Shown: piece by piece, positions 46,777-55,996 of the stretch | Position numbering within the stretch: position 1 is the first letter of the stretch | Layout of the letters: every line of letters begins with the position of its first letter | Origin: JAFNAG01 sp963824985 | GTDB lineage: Bacteria > Acidobacteriota > UBA6911 | Assembly: GCA_963824985.1 (NCBI GenBank) | Contig: CAWGRQ010000021.1 | Span: 7,408 to 71,407, forward strand | DNA length: 64,000 nucleotides | Direction of reading: 5' to 3' | Position numbers and translations under genes: made by a program | Notes under the pieces: model-generated | What the model was told of the DNA's origin: nothing | Seen by the model: the letters and a program-made list of their open reading frames with translations, nothing else | Database searches by the model: none

Positions 46777-46944
46777 GCAGAACCTCGCCCGTCGAAGAAG
46801 ATAAGGGGACTGACGACGATAACAATTTGATGCCGCGATAATTGGTCGATCCCATCCCCCGGGAAATTGTGTTTGGACTAAATGGAATCATCGCCTGGTT
46901 GACGCACTTGCAGTGGAAGTGAAATCGCCACGCTCCCGAGAATT
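46777..46944. other. Intergenic DNA with a short REP-like sequence
   Basis: 168 bp between converging genes. GGGGACTGACGACG at 46805-46818 recurs exactly at 59461-59474, with similar bases in front. Nothing else is seen. Confidence 0.5.
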
Positions 46945-48300
46945 CTACTTCTTCATGAATGCCTCGATCTCTGCGACCGTCCGGGGCAATCCCGGCGTGA
47001 GATTCTCGCAACCCGTCTCGGTGATGACGACCGTGTCTTCAACACGAACACCCAGATCTTCTCCGGGGAATACGGCGTAGATGTCGCACGCAAACACCAT
47101 GCCCGGCCGGAGCGGACCGCGTGGCCCGGCGCTGACATCGTGGACCGCCATCCCGACATTGTGGCTGATGCCCGTCTGCATTGTCCGGATCTTGAACAGG
47201 TCTTTGGCAATGTCGAATCCCCGCTTTTTCAGGATCTCGAAGACTTGGGGCTGGACATCCCTGGCTTCGATGCCGGGTCGATACACCTGCCTGCAGGCCT
47301 CCTGGATCGCCAGGGCGGCCTCGTAGATCTCTCTCTGGCGGGGGGTAAACTTCCCGTCGGCGGGGTAGGATGCCGAGATGTCGGTGACGTAGTAGTCAAG
47401 AACCGGTCCGGCATCGACAACGATGAAATCGCCGGCCTTGAAGATGCGATCGTGGCGGTAATAGTGAAGATACGGGTGGTTCTCGGCCGAACTGATGATG
47501 ACGTTGTAGGCAAGATCGCGCGCCCCGGCCTTCTTGGACGCATATTCAAAGGCGGCCGACATCTCGTATTCGGGGGCGCCGACCCGGGTGGCCCGCATCA
47601 TCGCCTTGTGAGCCTCCACACCAAGCCGGCCGACCTTGCGCAGCTGCTCGATTTCGGCCGGCGACTTGATCGAACGCAGCTCCCAAATGAATGGAGCCGC
47701 ATCCCTGACCACGGCTTGGGGGAAACGCTCGCGGAGGTTGGTGACGAACTGCAACTCGCGCGTGAGGCGGCCGTCCCACAGGTTGAGAGTCATGGCATTC
47801 TGCACGATGCCGAACTTTTCGGCCGAACATTCGCGGGCCAGCTCCTCCGGTTTGAAAGACGTGAAGAGGACCGCGCCGGAACCGGCCAGCCGGGACAAGG
47901 TCGGCGTGAATTGGTCGATGGGAGAGACGCGCTCAATGCCGGTGACGGCCGCCGCGTTGCGGACCAGGTCCAGGCTGATCCCCTCGTTGCGCGCGCCGCT
48001 GTCGGTGATGGTGAAAAAGAGCGTGCTTGTCTTTGAACGGCCGTCGATGATCAGGGCGGCGTTGGGAATTTCCACGCCCGCAAAATACATCAGATCGTTG
48101 TTCTGGACGAATTCGCCGTAGCCGGTGGCGGGGGTCGCCCCAAGGAGTATCGCCACCCCATCGGGGATCTTCTCTATCAACCTGGCCCGCCGGGCGGCAT
48201 ATTCGGCTTTATCGAACAGAAGCGGTCCAGCCGCCAGCGCGGTTGCACCACAGGCAAGCACCAGTAAAACAATTGCGCCTTTCGCCATCCAGACTTTCAT
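46945..48300 (-). CDS. pepP: Exported Xaa-Pro aminopeptidase (M24B)
   Basis: A 451-residue dinuclear metal peptidase removing N-terminal residues before proline. The signal peptide MAKGAIVLLVLACGATALAAG indicates a periplasmic location. The N-terminal creatinase-like domain (about 30-170) is followed by the pita-bread catalytic domain with metal ligands in VVDAGPVLDYYVTDIS (two Asp), GISHNVGMAVHD (His) and GVRVEDTVVIT (Glu), plus an intervening FACDIYAVFPGE Glu region. The start at 48300 has AAGGAGG 6 bp upstream. It stands alone. Confidence 0.85.
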   Translation of the reverse strand: MKVWMAKGAIVLLVLACGATALAAGPLLFDKAEYAARRARLIEKIPDGVAILLGATPATGYGEFVQNNDLMYFAGVEIPNAALIIDGRSKTSTLFFTITDSGARNEGISLDLVRNAAAVTGIERVSPIDQFTPTLSRLAGSGAVLFTSFKPEELARECSAEKFGIVQNAMTLNLWDGRLTRELQFVTNLRERFPQAVVRDAAPFIWELRSIKSPAEIEQLRKVGRLGVEAHKAMMRATRVGAPEYEMSAAFEYASKKAGARDLAYNVIISSAENHPYLHYYRHDRIFKAGDFIVVDAGPVLDYYVTDISASYPADGKFTPRQREIYEAALAIQEACRQVYRPGIEARDVQPQVFEILKKRGFDIAKDLFKIRTMQTGISHNVGMAVHDVSAGPRGPLRPGMVFACDIYAVFPGEDLGVRVEDTVVITETGCENLTPGLPRTVAEIEAFMKK

Positions 48301-48535
48301 GAAAACCTCCTTGGTAGCTCGCGGGCCCGGGCCCGGCGGCGCTATTTGCTCAGAGAGCATAGCCGGTGGATCACGCCCTCTTCGATCCAGAAAATATCAC
48401 GCAATCCGTCTCGCGGCAGGAAACATAGTGACTGCCAGCATTGCGGTCACACACCGAGTATTGTTCCGCCGGTTGTTTCGGCGCACACTTGACACTCACG
48501 GGCCGAACGTGCCAGCCTACCATGTTTTATACTCT

Positions 48536-48718
48536 ATGAGCACTAGCCGAAAAACGCCGGGCGGGTGGGTCCTGCCCACCCTGCAGCGAGGTCCGAACGG
48601 CAGAGGCATCTGCCGGCGGTGTGGCGTCGAAGTGCCGAAGGGCCGCCGCACCTTTTGCCGTGATGCCTGCGTGGGGCATGTGCCCTTACAGTGGTTGCTG
48701 CGATGGAGATCCACATGA
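48536..48718 (+). pseudogene. N-terminal fragment of an HNH-type endonuclease
   Basis: A 60-residue piece: GICRRCGVEVPKGRRTFCRD followed by ACVG. The CxxCGxEVPKGRRTFCxDxC zinc-binding opening is typical of a group of HNH nucleases, where a WKLR-DP and catalytic HNH region should follow. Here the frame leaves the family immediately after the zinc cluster, so the nuclease core is lost. Confidence 0.55.
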
Positions 48719-48755
48719 TCCCACGGCACATCGTCACATTACTTGCGGTCATGTT

Positions 48756-48866
48756 ATTACTGGCGGGTTTGCGACGGTTGTGATCGGCATGGACGTGGTG
48801 GACTCGATCCTCGAAGGCGACCAAATCCAAGAGATCAAGATCGTCGAGGCGCGCAGGAGTTCGTGA
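48756..48866 (+). pseudogene. C-terminal fragment of a cyclophilin-type peptidyl-prolyl isomerase
   Basis: About 36 residues, FATVVIGMDVVDSILEGDQI then QEIKIVEARRSS and stop, match the last helix and strand of bacterial cyclophilins (FGxVxxGMDVVDxI ... IxxIxIxEA). The catalytic core is missing. It lies just after the HNH remnant. Confidence 0.6.
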
Positions 48867-48891
48867 TCCGAAGGGGCGCCAGAGAGTAGCC

Positions 48892-49170
48892 CCGGGCGTG
48901 TGACCCTGCGCTGGCTGAAGAGATCGCACAGGACCGCCTGGCAGCGCTTGTAGAGCGTTGGAGGAGCTCCGGTCCCCCGGACTCCGTGGAGGCTTTTGTG
49001 TTTGCCGTCGCCCGGCGGCGCGCAGGCCGCGCTTTGCTGCGCCGCCGGTTGTTGGTGCCCATCGAAGGCCTTATCGGCAATGGCGACGGTGCGCCCAGCC
49101 GGGAGAACCGCGCCATCGAAAAGAACGAACAAAAACGCGTGCTTGCGGCTATATCCAGACTGCCCCACAT
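48892..49170 (+). pseudogene. Remnant of a sigma-70-family (ECF) gene
   Basis: In one frame the DNA encodes ALAEEIAQDRLAALVERW, PPDSVEAFVFAVARRRAGRA, LLRRRLLVPIEGLIG and KRVLAAISRLPHIERD. This is the order of sigma region 2 (AEEIAQ helix, FAVARRRA) and the start of region 4 (RVLAAISRLP). No start codon or complete region 4 is present and the frame then runs into the neighbouring gene, so it is a relic. Confidence 0.45.
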
Positions 49171-49294
49171 CGAGCGGGATTTGCGAGGGCATCGATTGTC
49201 GGTATCGCCTCGACGGCAAGAAGATGGTCATCGAACCGCTCTGGATGGGCTTCGCGCCGTCCTCCCATGCCGCACGGTCGTGAGGAGCCGCGCC

Positions 49295-51916
49295 TCAAGG
49301 CGCCCCCCGGGAGCCCCTGCCCAGGTATCGTTGATACAGGAACGAAACCAGGATCAAAACCAGCGCCAGGCCGATGATGGAACCGACGCGATAGAGCTGG
49401 CTCAGTTGCCACAGGTCGTACAGAAACACCTTGAAGATTGTGATCAGCAGCAGGCCGAGGCTGGCGTTGCGCGCCCCCTTTGAATTCTGCCGGATCCCGA
49501 TCAAAAGCAGAATCGTCGCAAAGGCCGCCCACGCGAGTGAGTAGGTCATGTCGCGGGCCAGGTTGCCGGAAAAATCGAGGGTAAGAGTCCGACCGGTGCT
49601 GAACCAGTCGGCCACTTCGATGTTGACCAGCTGGAAGGCGAGGATCGTCCCCATTCCCTGCAGCAATTGGTTTTCGGTCAGCGATTCGATAAGCTGGAAG
49701 CGCGTCGATATCGGGAGCAGCCGGGCAGCAAGAAACATACAGGCGGCCACGGCCCCGAAGACGAAGAAGTACCAGTTCAGGAGCGGAACGCCGGTCCGCG
49801 GGTAGTAGTGGAGAATCGCCGGGTTGAAGGCCAGGCGCACGAAGGCGATAAGCAGCAGCGCCCATGCCCAGCCCTTCAGTCCGCGGTGGGGAATGCGCCG
49901 ATACAGCCAGAGCAAAGCGGTCCCCTCGATGGCAAATCCGACGGTGATCCATGCCCGGTCAAACTGTACCGGCACAATCAGCGTAAGGAAGAAAAGGGAG
50001 GCTCCGCCGAACAGGGCGAGCAGCGTGTTGCGCCGCGGGTCATCGGACCCAACCGTCTTGACCAGGCGGACCAGCCCGGCCAGAGATGGAAGGGCGAACA
50101 GAGCCGGAATCAGGCCTGGATAAATGTTTATGGCTGCGTGGGAAACTAGATGGAAGATGAGGAAAAAATGGAGCGGGCCTGCCAGAGCGGAAGCGGTCCA
50201 GGCATGCCGGGCACGCTGCTTCCCCACGGCAACGAACGGGAAGATCGTATAGAGACCATAGAAGACCGCAAACCAGGAAAGCGGCATCGCCAGGGTGGCC
50301 GGAGGGTGGTTGCCGAAATACCAGGCCGTCTCGACCATAAGAGTAGCCGGAAGGGCCACCAGGATCGACAGGTCAAGGCCGCGGGCGCGCGCCAGGATCA
50401 TCAGGAGGACCACCAGCAGCATCATGCAGGCAAACAGAAGGGATGGATCGGATATCGGGATGAGTTCGCATGCCAGGGCAAAAAGCGCGAACGGCATCAA
50501 CATGGGAATCAGACATCCCCACCGGAGGACCTTCTGCTCCGGCCGGAGGCGAAGGAGAAACAGGAGGACACCGCTGTGAAACAGGGCAAAGGCCAGCGCA
50601 TGGCCCAGGCCGGGATTCAACAGTCCCGGCGTGATCGAGGATGCGGTCCAGGTCCAGAGTGTCACGAAAGCCGCCCCAATCATGATCAGGTATGGCCATA
50701 GCATGTCTGCGCGCCGGACGGCGAGGCAGCCGGAAAGAATCCCGAGCAGCAGCAGCAGGGTAAGGACTACCGCCGGCCGGGCGCCCAATTCGGGCAACCG
50801 GATCATGTTCAAAACAAACCCGACCGACAGCAACGGCATCAGAACAGCGGTGACGTGGAACCTCCAGCGGCCCTCGTTCATCCGCCGGGCAGCCTCGCTG
50901 CCCAGGAAGTAGAGCAGGCAGAAAGCCAGACAGATAACCGCCGCGGCAACGCCGTTTCCAGCAGCCAGAAACGCCGCCGTCCAGCCCCCCTCGGTCAAGA
51001 GCGTGGCCCCCGCCGAAAGGGGCAGCAGGAAACTCCAACGCCGGTGGAGCGCCATTGCCACCAGCCCCAGGTCCAGCAAGGCAATGTAGGAGAACAGGAG
51101 GATCGGGTGGTCTTCACCGGTTGAAAGCACCGGCGGTGTCAGGAATCCCCCGATCAAGCCCAGAATGGCGACGTAGCGCGATCTGAGGCCGACAGCCAAC
51201 AGGAAGGAGGCCAGCGTGACCACGGCCATCAGAATGAACGCCGCCGTGGGGTCCAGGAAACCATAATAGGAGCGGCTCGCATAGATATCAGCATAGAGAA
51301 TGGCGATCCCGGCAGCGCAGAGCGTCTGGGCGGTGATTTCGTAACCGCTTTTGCGCACGAAAAGACCGCCGGCGACGGCGCTCACTCCGACCAGGGCGCC
51401 GATCACGACTCTCATCAAAGGACTGATCAGATTGTGATCAATCGAGTATTTGACGAAGAACGCCATGCCGAGAAACAGGCCGAATCCACCCAGCCAGGCG
51501 AAGAGCTTGACCCCCATGAATTTCTCCCAATCGATTTCCCAGGCAGACCAGGGCGCGGCAGGAGGGGAGAATGCACTTCGCGGCTGTTGATAATCCCGTG
51601 CCGGCGCCGCGGCCGCAACCGGCGCCGGTATTCCTCCCGGATGAATCCAGATATCGGAAGGAGATCCGGCAGGCTTTGCCTGCCCCATGGCAGCCGCATT
51701 CAGGTCACCTCGCGCGGTCTCAGGAGCGGTGGCCGGTCCCCGGTGCGATTCTGCAGGCGGCGGTGCGGGGGCGGCCCATACCAATAGTGATTCGATCCGG
51801 CGCTCGATGTAGTCGGCCCGGCGCACGAGCTCGCGAATCTGCTCTTCAAGGATTCTGTAGTGTTTGTATCCGACCGCCGCCAGGGCGATCAGAGACAGGA
51901 ACAGGAAAAATTCCAT
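49295..51916 (-). CDS. DUF2339 polytopic membrane protein
   Basis: An 873-residue protein. The short N-terminal anchor (FFLFLSLIALAAVGYKHYRIL) and coiled segment (EEQIRELVRRADYIERRIES) precede a Pro/Ala linker. The DUF2339 signature WEKFMGVKLFAWLGGFGLFLGMAFFVKYSI follows, then about 22 membrane helices with VIGALVGVSAVAGGLFVRKSG. The C-terminus repeats paired helices (LGLLLITIFKVFLYDLWQLS). The family is uncharacterised, possibly linked to the cell envelope. The start at 51916 follows GGGAGGGA. It lies 24 bp downstream of the TetR gene on the same strand and is probably co-transcribed with and controlled by it. Confidence 0.8.
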   Translation of the reverse strand: MEFFLFLSLIALAAVGYKHYRILEEQIRELVRRADYIERRIESLLVWAAPAPPPAESHRGPATAPETARGDLNAAAMGQAKPAGSPSDIWIHPGGIPAPVAAAAPARDYQQPRSAFSPPAAPWSAWEIDWEKFMGVKLFAWLGGFGLFLGMAFFVKYSIDHNLISPLMRVVIGALVGVSAVAGGLFVRKSGYEITAQTLCAAGIAILYADIYASRSYYGFLDPTAAFILMAVVTLASFLLAVGLRSRYVAILGLIGGFLTPPVLSTGEDHPILLFSYIALLDLGLVAMALHRRWSFLLPLSAGATLLTEGGWTAAFLAAGNGVAAAVICLAFCLLYFLGSEAARRMNEGRWRFHVTAVLMPLLSVGFVLNMIRLPELGARPAVVLTLLLLLGILSGCLAVRRADMLWPYLIMIGAAFVTLWTWTASSITPGLLNPGLGHALAFALFHSGVLLFLLRLRPEQKVLRWGCLIPMLMPFALFALACELIPISDPSLLFACMMLLVVLLMILARARGLDLSILVALPATLMVETAWYFGNHPPATLAMPLSWFAVFYGLYTIFPFVAVGKQRARHAWTASALAGPLHFFLIFHLVSHAAINIYPGLIPALFALPSLAGLVRLVKTVGSDDPRRNTLLALFGGASLFFLTLIVPVQFDRAWITVGFAIEGTALLWLYRRIPHRGLKGWAWALLLIAFVRLAFNPAILHYYPRTGVPLLNWYFFVFGAVAACMFLAARLLPISTRFQLIESLTENQLLQGMGTILAFQLVNIEVADWFSTGRTLTLDFSGNLARDMTYSLAWAAFATILLLIGIRQNSKGARNASLGLLLITIFKVFLYDLWQLSQLYRVGSIIGLALVLILVSFLYQRYLGRGSRGAP

Positions 51917-51940
51917 AAGTCCCTCCCGGATACACACATC

Positions 51941-52528
51941 TTAAGAGGTTCGTAACATATCCCAGACGGCATCGGCAACCAGACCGGTACTTTCCCGCAC
52001 ATCCACGGCCAGGTCACCGTACATGCGCGTCACACAGACGCGAAGGACCGCGCCGACGAAGAGAGACACCAGGAGAAGCGGGTCGCCTTTGCGGATGGCG
52101 CCGTCTGCCTGGCCGTCCTCGACGATCTTCAGGGCAACATGACCCGGATGCGCATATGTGGCAGGGTACGTACTGAATTCCTTATGTTCGGACAGGATCA
52201 GGTAGGTGAACAGCTCCCGGTCAGCTTCGAAGGCGGCAAACGACTCTCGCACGAATGCGCGCACGCGATCCTGCGGCGACGGCTCGCCCAGGACCCGCGC
52301 CATCAGTATGGAAGTGAAATGACTGAGATGGACGGCAAAGATGTTCCAGGCCAGATCCTCTTTGCTCTTGAAGTGTCGATAGAGGGCTCCTTCGGCCACA
52401 CCGGCCTGCCGGGCGATATCCTTGACGGTGGTGCCATCGATTCCATTCTTTGAAAATAAGTGAATGGCCGCTCGCATTACCAATGGTAACTTCGTGTTTT
52501 TCTTTTTATTGTCAACAATTATACTCAT
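51941..52528 (-). CDS. TetR/AcrR-family transcriptional regulator
   Basis: A 195-residue regulator. The HTH is RAAIHLFSKNGIDGTTVKDI followed by ARQAGVAEGALYRHFKSKEDL. The C-terminal ligand domain is all helical (RAFVRESFAAFEADRELFTY, LLLVSLFVGAVLRVCVTRMYG) and resembles fatty-acid-type TetR proteins. A perfect 12-bp palindrome lies 20 bp upstream of the start. It is the first gene of an operon with the DUF2339 membrane protein. Confidence 0.88.
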   Translation of the reverse strand: MSIIVDNKKKNTKLPLVMRAAIHLFSKNGIDGTTVKDIARQAGVAEGALYRHFKSKEDLAWNIFAVHLSHFTSILMARVLGEPSPQDRVRAFVRESFAAFEADRELFTYLILSEHKEFSTYPATYAHPGHVALKIVEDGQADGAIRKGDPLLLVSLFVGAVLRVCVTRMYGDLAVDVRESTGLVADAVWDMLRTS

Positions 52529-52547
52529 ATATGTGATCTAATTGTGA

Positions 52548-52559
52548 GTGAATATTCAC
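52548..52559. promoter_or_regulatory. TetR operator candidate
   Basis: GTGAATATTCAC is a perfect 12-bp palindrome, extending imperfectly to TGTGAGTGAATATTCACA. It sits directly upstream of the TetR gene start (minus strand) in AT-rich DNA, so autorepression is expected. Confidence 0.65.
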
Positions 52560-52849
52560 ATACTATAGCCTCCATATTCAACTGTCAAGAATAATCTCAG
52601 GTCTGGCCTTGGCCGGCCCCTTCCATGCGAGATTTCATGGGATGGGCTAAGGCACGTGGCTGCAAAGAGCGGTGTTTGCTCCGGTGCCGAGCCCAAGTGA
52701 GAGGATTAAAATCTGAAAATCGGGGAGGTTCGCCAATTTCCGCCGCTTCCACCAGCCATTGCCGTTACCGGTCGTTTGCGGAAATGGGTGAACGTCCCCG
52801 ATTTTCATGCATGATTTCGATGCAGAACAGCTATAGGAACTGCTTCCGT
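52560..52849. other. Intergenic DNA, nothing recognised
   Basis: About 290 bp between the TetR promoter and the end of the PQQ-propeller gene. No gene or RNA is seen. Confidence 0.45.
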
Positions 52850-54268
52850 TCACTCCTTTTTCGCGAAGCAGTAGAGCGTCTCATATGTGCGAATGTAAAG
52901 TTTCCCGTCGGCAATGGCCGGGGTGCCTTTGCATCCGACCCCCAGGTCGTTGACTTTCAAGGCCAGCCATTGAGATCCGGCCTGGATCACGGTGGCCTTT
53001 CCCTCTTCGCTGACGACATACAGCTTCCCGTCTGCCGCGACCGGCGACGCATAGTAATCGCCGAGCGCATCCTGGAGCCGGGCCTGCTTTACGATCTCGC
53101 CGGAGCGCAGGTCAAACGAGGTCAGGATGCCGCCCTCCTTCAGCGTATACAGCACGCCGCGGTACACCAGCGGAGAGGGGACATTGGGCAATGAGCGGGG
53201 ATTCTTCCACAGGAGATGAGTCTCGGTCAGATCGCCTTTGCCGCCCAGACGGTACGCCCGCAGGCCATTCTCTCCCAGACGGCGCTCCTGATACTGCTTC
53301 CAGTCTCGTTCCTCGATGTACCCGGTGTCGTCCAGGTCGAGATATTCGTCAAAGCGGCTCTTGACGTCGGGATCGGCGATTTCGTCCTTGGAGAGCTTTC
53401 CGTCCTTGTTCAGGTCCAGCTTGGCCAGCGCCTCGCCGAACGAAGGCACGTTCTCCTGGGCGCCCGGATCGGATTCGCCCGAATACGTGACAAAGTAAAC
53501 CTCGTTACCCGAAACCACCGGAGTAGGTTTGATCTGCCAGGGCAAACGCCGGATCCACCAGATTTCTTTTCCGGACCGGACGTCGTAACCCGAGAGCCTG
53601 TACGAGCCGGCGACCAGCACCTGCAGCGTCCCGCCCGGATCGCGGTAGAGCACTGGCGTCGCATAGCCGCGTTGGGCGAGTGGACGCTCCGAGCGCCACA
53701 AAATGCGGCCGCTGTTCTTCTCCACGGCGAGCAGGTAGGAACCGGTATCCTGATCGATGTTCATCAGCAGGGTGTTCCCTGCCAGGATCGGAGAGGCGCC
53801 GTGGCCGAATGGATTGTTGAACGGCCCCAGGGGCATGCGCCACAGTTCCTTCCCGTCGGGCCCGTAGGCAAGGAGGCCGAAATCCTGGAAGAATACGTAG
53901 GCATTCTCCCCGTCGCTGACCGGACTTGCCGAGGCCGGACCATTCGACGGCCGCTCGATGACCTGTTTTCGCGGGCGGGGCGCTTCCCGTTGCCAGAGGA
54001 CTCGCCCCGTGAGCCTGTCAACGGCAACGGTCAGGAGGCGTTCCTTTTCAAAGCCGGTCAGATAAACCTTGTCCCCGGCCACTACCGGCGACGAATTCCC
54101 CATCGGCACGGGCGTCTTCCAGACCACGTTTTCCCCCGGACCGAACGAGACCGGAAGATTGGTCGCCTCGGAAACACCCGAGGCATTCGGTCCGCGGAAC
54201 TGCGGCCAGTCGCTCTGGATCAAAAATGCCAACACGAAGAAAAGAAGCAACCCCGAATTCCTGTCCAT
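52850..54268 (-). CDS. Exported PQQ-like beta-propeller protein with EF-hand insertion
   Basis: A 472-residue secreted protein of the outer membrane assembly BamB/PQQ-binding-like type. SDWPQFRGPNASGVS is the usual start of these propellers. Repeated blades carry G-VLWQREAP, GKELWRMPLG, GRILWRSERPL, GKEIWWIRRLPW and a final CKGTPAIADGKLYIRTYETLY. Between blades an EF-hand DLNKDGKLSKDE and a second DLDDTGYIEERDW are inserted. No dehydrogenase active-site residues are visible, so a scaffold or lyase-associated role is as likely as PQQ enzyme activity. ATG 54268 has GGGGAAGG at a good distance; GTG 54277 is an alternative. Confidence 0.8.
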   Translation of the reverse strand: MDRNSGLLLFFVLAFLIQSDWPQFRGPNASGVSEATNLPVSFGPGENVVWKTPVPMGNSSPVVAGDKVYLTGFEKERLLTVAVDRLTGRVLWQREAPRPRKQVIERPSNGPASASPVSDGENAYVFFQDFGLLAYGPDGKELWRMPLGPFNNPFGHGASPILAGNTLLMNIDQDTGSYLLAVEKNSGRILWRSERPLAQRGYATPVLYRDPGGTLQVLVAGSYRLSGYDVRSGKEIWWIRRLPWQIKPTPVVSGNEVYFVTYSGESDPGAQENVPSFGEALAKLDLNKDGKLSKDEIADPDVKSRFDEYLDLDDTGYIEERDWKQYQERRLGENGLRAYRLGGKGDLTETHLLWKNPRSLPNVPSPLVYRGVLYTLKEGGILTSFDLRSGEIVKQARLQDALGDYYASPVAADGKLYVVSEEGKATVIQAGSQWLALKVNDLGVGCKGTPAIADGKLYIRTYETLYCFAKKE

Positions 54269-54310
54269 AATGCCCACCCTTCCCCAGACAAACTATCACA
54301 AAATTCGGGC

Positions 54311-54334
54311 GACAGGCGCCACAACCTCGAAATT
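54311..54334. repeat. Single copy of an arm of the 59.2-kb palindrome
   Basis: This stretch matches 59208-59231 at 23 of 24 bases (GACAGGCGCCA-AACCTCG). No second arm is present here, so the sequence is a dispersed repeat rather than a local hairpin. Confidence 0.7.
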
Positions 54335-54399
54335 ATTCATCGCAGGTCGTGAACCGCACCCGGGAATTTCAATGACCTCGGACAACCGATTATAACCAT

Positions 54400-54590
54400 T
54401 CCCCAGGTGCGCGACCCGTACCGGACGAAGGATTATGGCCGGTATACATTCCCAAGAGCAATGAATTGCCCATCAACCTCCTCTGCGACACGGATACCAC
54501 CGGCGGCAAATCTGGGAGCCCCCTGATGAACGCCCGGGGTGAGCTGGTTGGGATCAACTTCGATACTACGTTGCACGGCGGCCCGCAGCC
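54400..54590 (+). pseudogene. Fragment of an S46-family dipeptidyl peptidase
   Basis: In frame: LWPVYIPKSNELPINLLCDT then DTTGGKSGSPLMNARGELVG and INFDTTLHGG. This matches the catalytic-serine region of S46 peptidases (TGGNSGSPVLNxxGELVGxxFDGN), with the nucleophile Ser in GKSGSP. The rest of the roughly 700-residue enzyme is missing on both sides. Confidence 0.65.
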
Positions 54591-54781
54591 TGGGCTGCAG
54601 TTGGCATTGCGGAGATCTTGGTATTTTAAAACGCCACGATGTGCCATCTTGCCTCTTCCTTTGTCACGATCAACGTCGGGCGCGTCGCTATTTCGCGCGT
54701 TTCATTGCCTTCGTTGAAATTCAGGTTCGCTCGGGCGAAGACGATCGCGACGTCGGGGCGGGCGAAGTACTTCCGATCGAG

Positions 54782-55624
54782 TTATTTATTGTGCAGCAGC
54801 TGAGTGACCGCGAGATTCCATCCGGCCATAAAACTTGCTTGCTGCCCTCCGCTGACAGTGAAGTCGAGACTGTAAGCGTGAGGCATTGTCAGACCGTCAA
54901 TTGTTTTAAAATTGTCGAATGTCTCCACGAGCTTATAGACCGTGTTCGATTGCTGCGAGGAGGCCTGCGGCAATCGCGCCATGGTTTCGGGCACAATAAC
55001 CAGGTATTGCGACCGAACGTGGCGGAAGCTTTCCGTTTCGAAGTAAAGGGTCACCTTCGAGTCCCCGCCGCTCTTTTTTGGTACGTATTTCAGCTCGTGC
55101 AGCTGCCTGCCCTCTATTTTTTTCAACCCGGAATATTCCAGCCTTGGTTGCCTCGCGCCAAGATCGAGCAAAGGCCAGGCAGTGGAGAGGGTACCGCCCA
55201 GGAGTCCTTCGCTCAGCAGTGTGCTGTAAGTATAGACGAAATCGGAAAGACGGGATCGCACTCCAGGGCGGATCATCCCTACCGTCACCTTGCTATCGTC
55301 AAAGGCAAACAGCTCCCCGGGATATTCCGTCGAGTTGAAGCTCATTTCCAGGCGGACCACCCTCCCGTCCGAAAAGATGCTTTCCTTTCCCGAGAGTTGT
55401 CCCGAGGCCCCGAGCCGAAAGGTCACCGTTACGTCTCCGGCAACGGCACGATTCCTGGCCGCGGTTCTGGCTTCCGCTGTTCCCACTGAAACCAGATGCT
55501 TGTCAACCAATTCCTCAGGCTTCATCTTCTGTGCTGCGCCCGCGAACAAAGCCAGGCAGCAAAAGACGAGAATGAGTGCTCCCAGCCAGGCGGCGCTTCT
55601 GGACAATATGTATCTGGATTTCAT
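54782..55624 (-). CDS. Exported LolA-like / outer-membrane lipoprotein-sorting-like protein
   Basis: A 280-residue secreted protein with signal sequence AAWLGALILVFCCLALFAGAA. The mature part begins KMKPEELVDKHLVSVGTAEA and is built of long antiparallel strands (VTVTFRLGASGQLSGKESIF, KVTLYFETESFRHVRSQYLV, FDNFKTIDGLTMPHAYSLDF). This pattern is common in acidobacterial proteins annotated as lipoprotein-sorting-like. The fold resemblance is by pattern only; no function is established. Confidence 0.6.
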   Translation of the reverse strand: MKSRYILSRSAAWLGALILVFCCLALFAGAAQKMKPEELVDKHLVSVGTAEARTAARNRAVAGDVTVTFRLGASGQLSGKESIFSDGRVVRLEMSFNSTEYPGELFAFDDSKVTVGMIRPGVRSRLSDFVYTYSTLLSEGLLGGTLSTAWPLLDLGARQPRLEYSGLKKIEGRQLHELKYVPKKSGGDSKVTLYFETESFRHVRSQYLVIVPETMARLPQASSQQSNTVYKLVETFDNFKTIDGLTMPHAYSLDFTVSGGQQASFMAGWNLAVTQLLHNK

Positions 55625-55746
55625 TCCTCCCCCCTCATGATGGGAAGATAATTTTGTTGGTATAATACCACAAGGAAATTCGGTTCTATGAAAGGGGCGT
55701 CATTCACTGATTTTGAAAAAAGTGAAGGACGCTCCTGTCACTGAAT

Positions 55747-55996
55747 CTTAGGGCTCGCGCAAAAATAATTTCACATTTTGCTGCTGGCTCTCCAGAACCC
55801 ACGAGCCACAGGAGAGGTTGCCATAGGATATTAGATGCTTGGAAGCCAGCAGCCCTTCGGGGCGCGGCGGCGGGCGGGCATCTGCGGCGTTGCCGCTCCT
55901 CGACGATGTCACCACATCGCCTGCGTCGCGGCGCCTTGCATCTGCCCGCCCGGCGCTCGCGCCAAAATGTAAACTTATTTTTGCGCGAACCCTTAA
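55747..55996. repeat. Palindromic mobile-like element, type A, copy 2 (250 bp)
   Basis: Terminal inverted repeats 55747-55780 and 55963-55996 agree at about 29 of 34 positions and start with the same CTTAGGGCTCGCGCAAAAAT as copy 1 at 36409. The interior is nearly the same as copy 1 (GGGCATCTGCGGCGTTGCCG ... CGCGGCGCCTTGCATCTGCC). The segment next to the left arm differs, so the copies have diverged or been rearranged. Confidence 0.85.
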
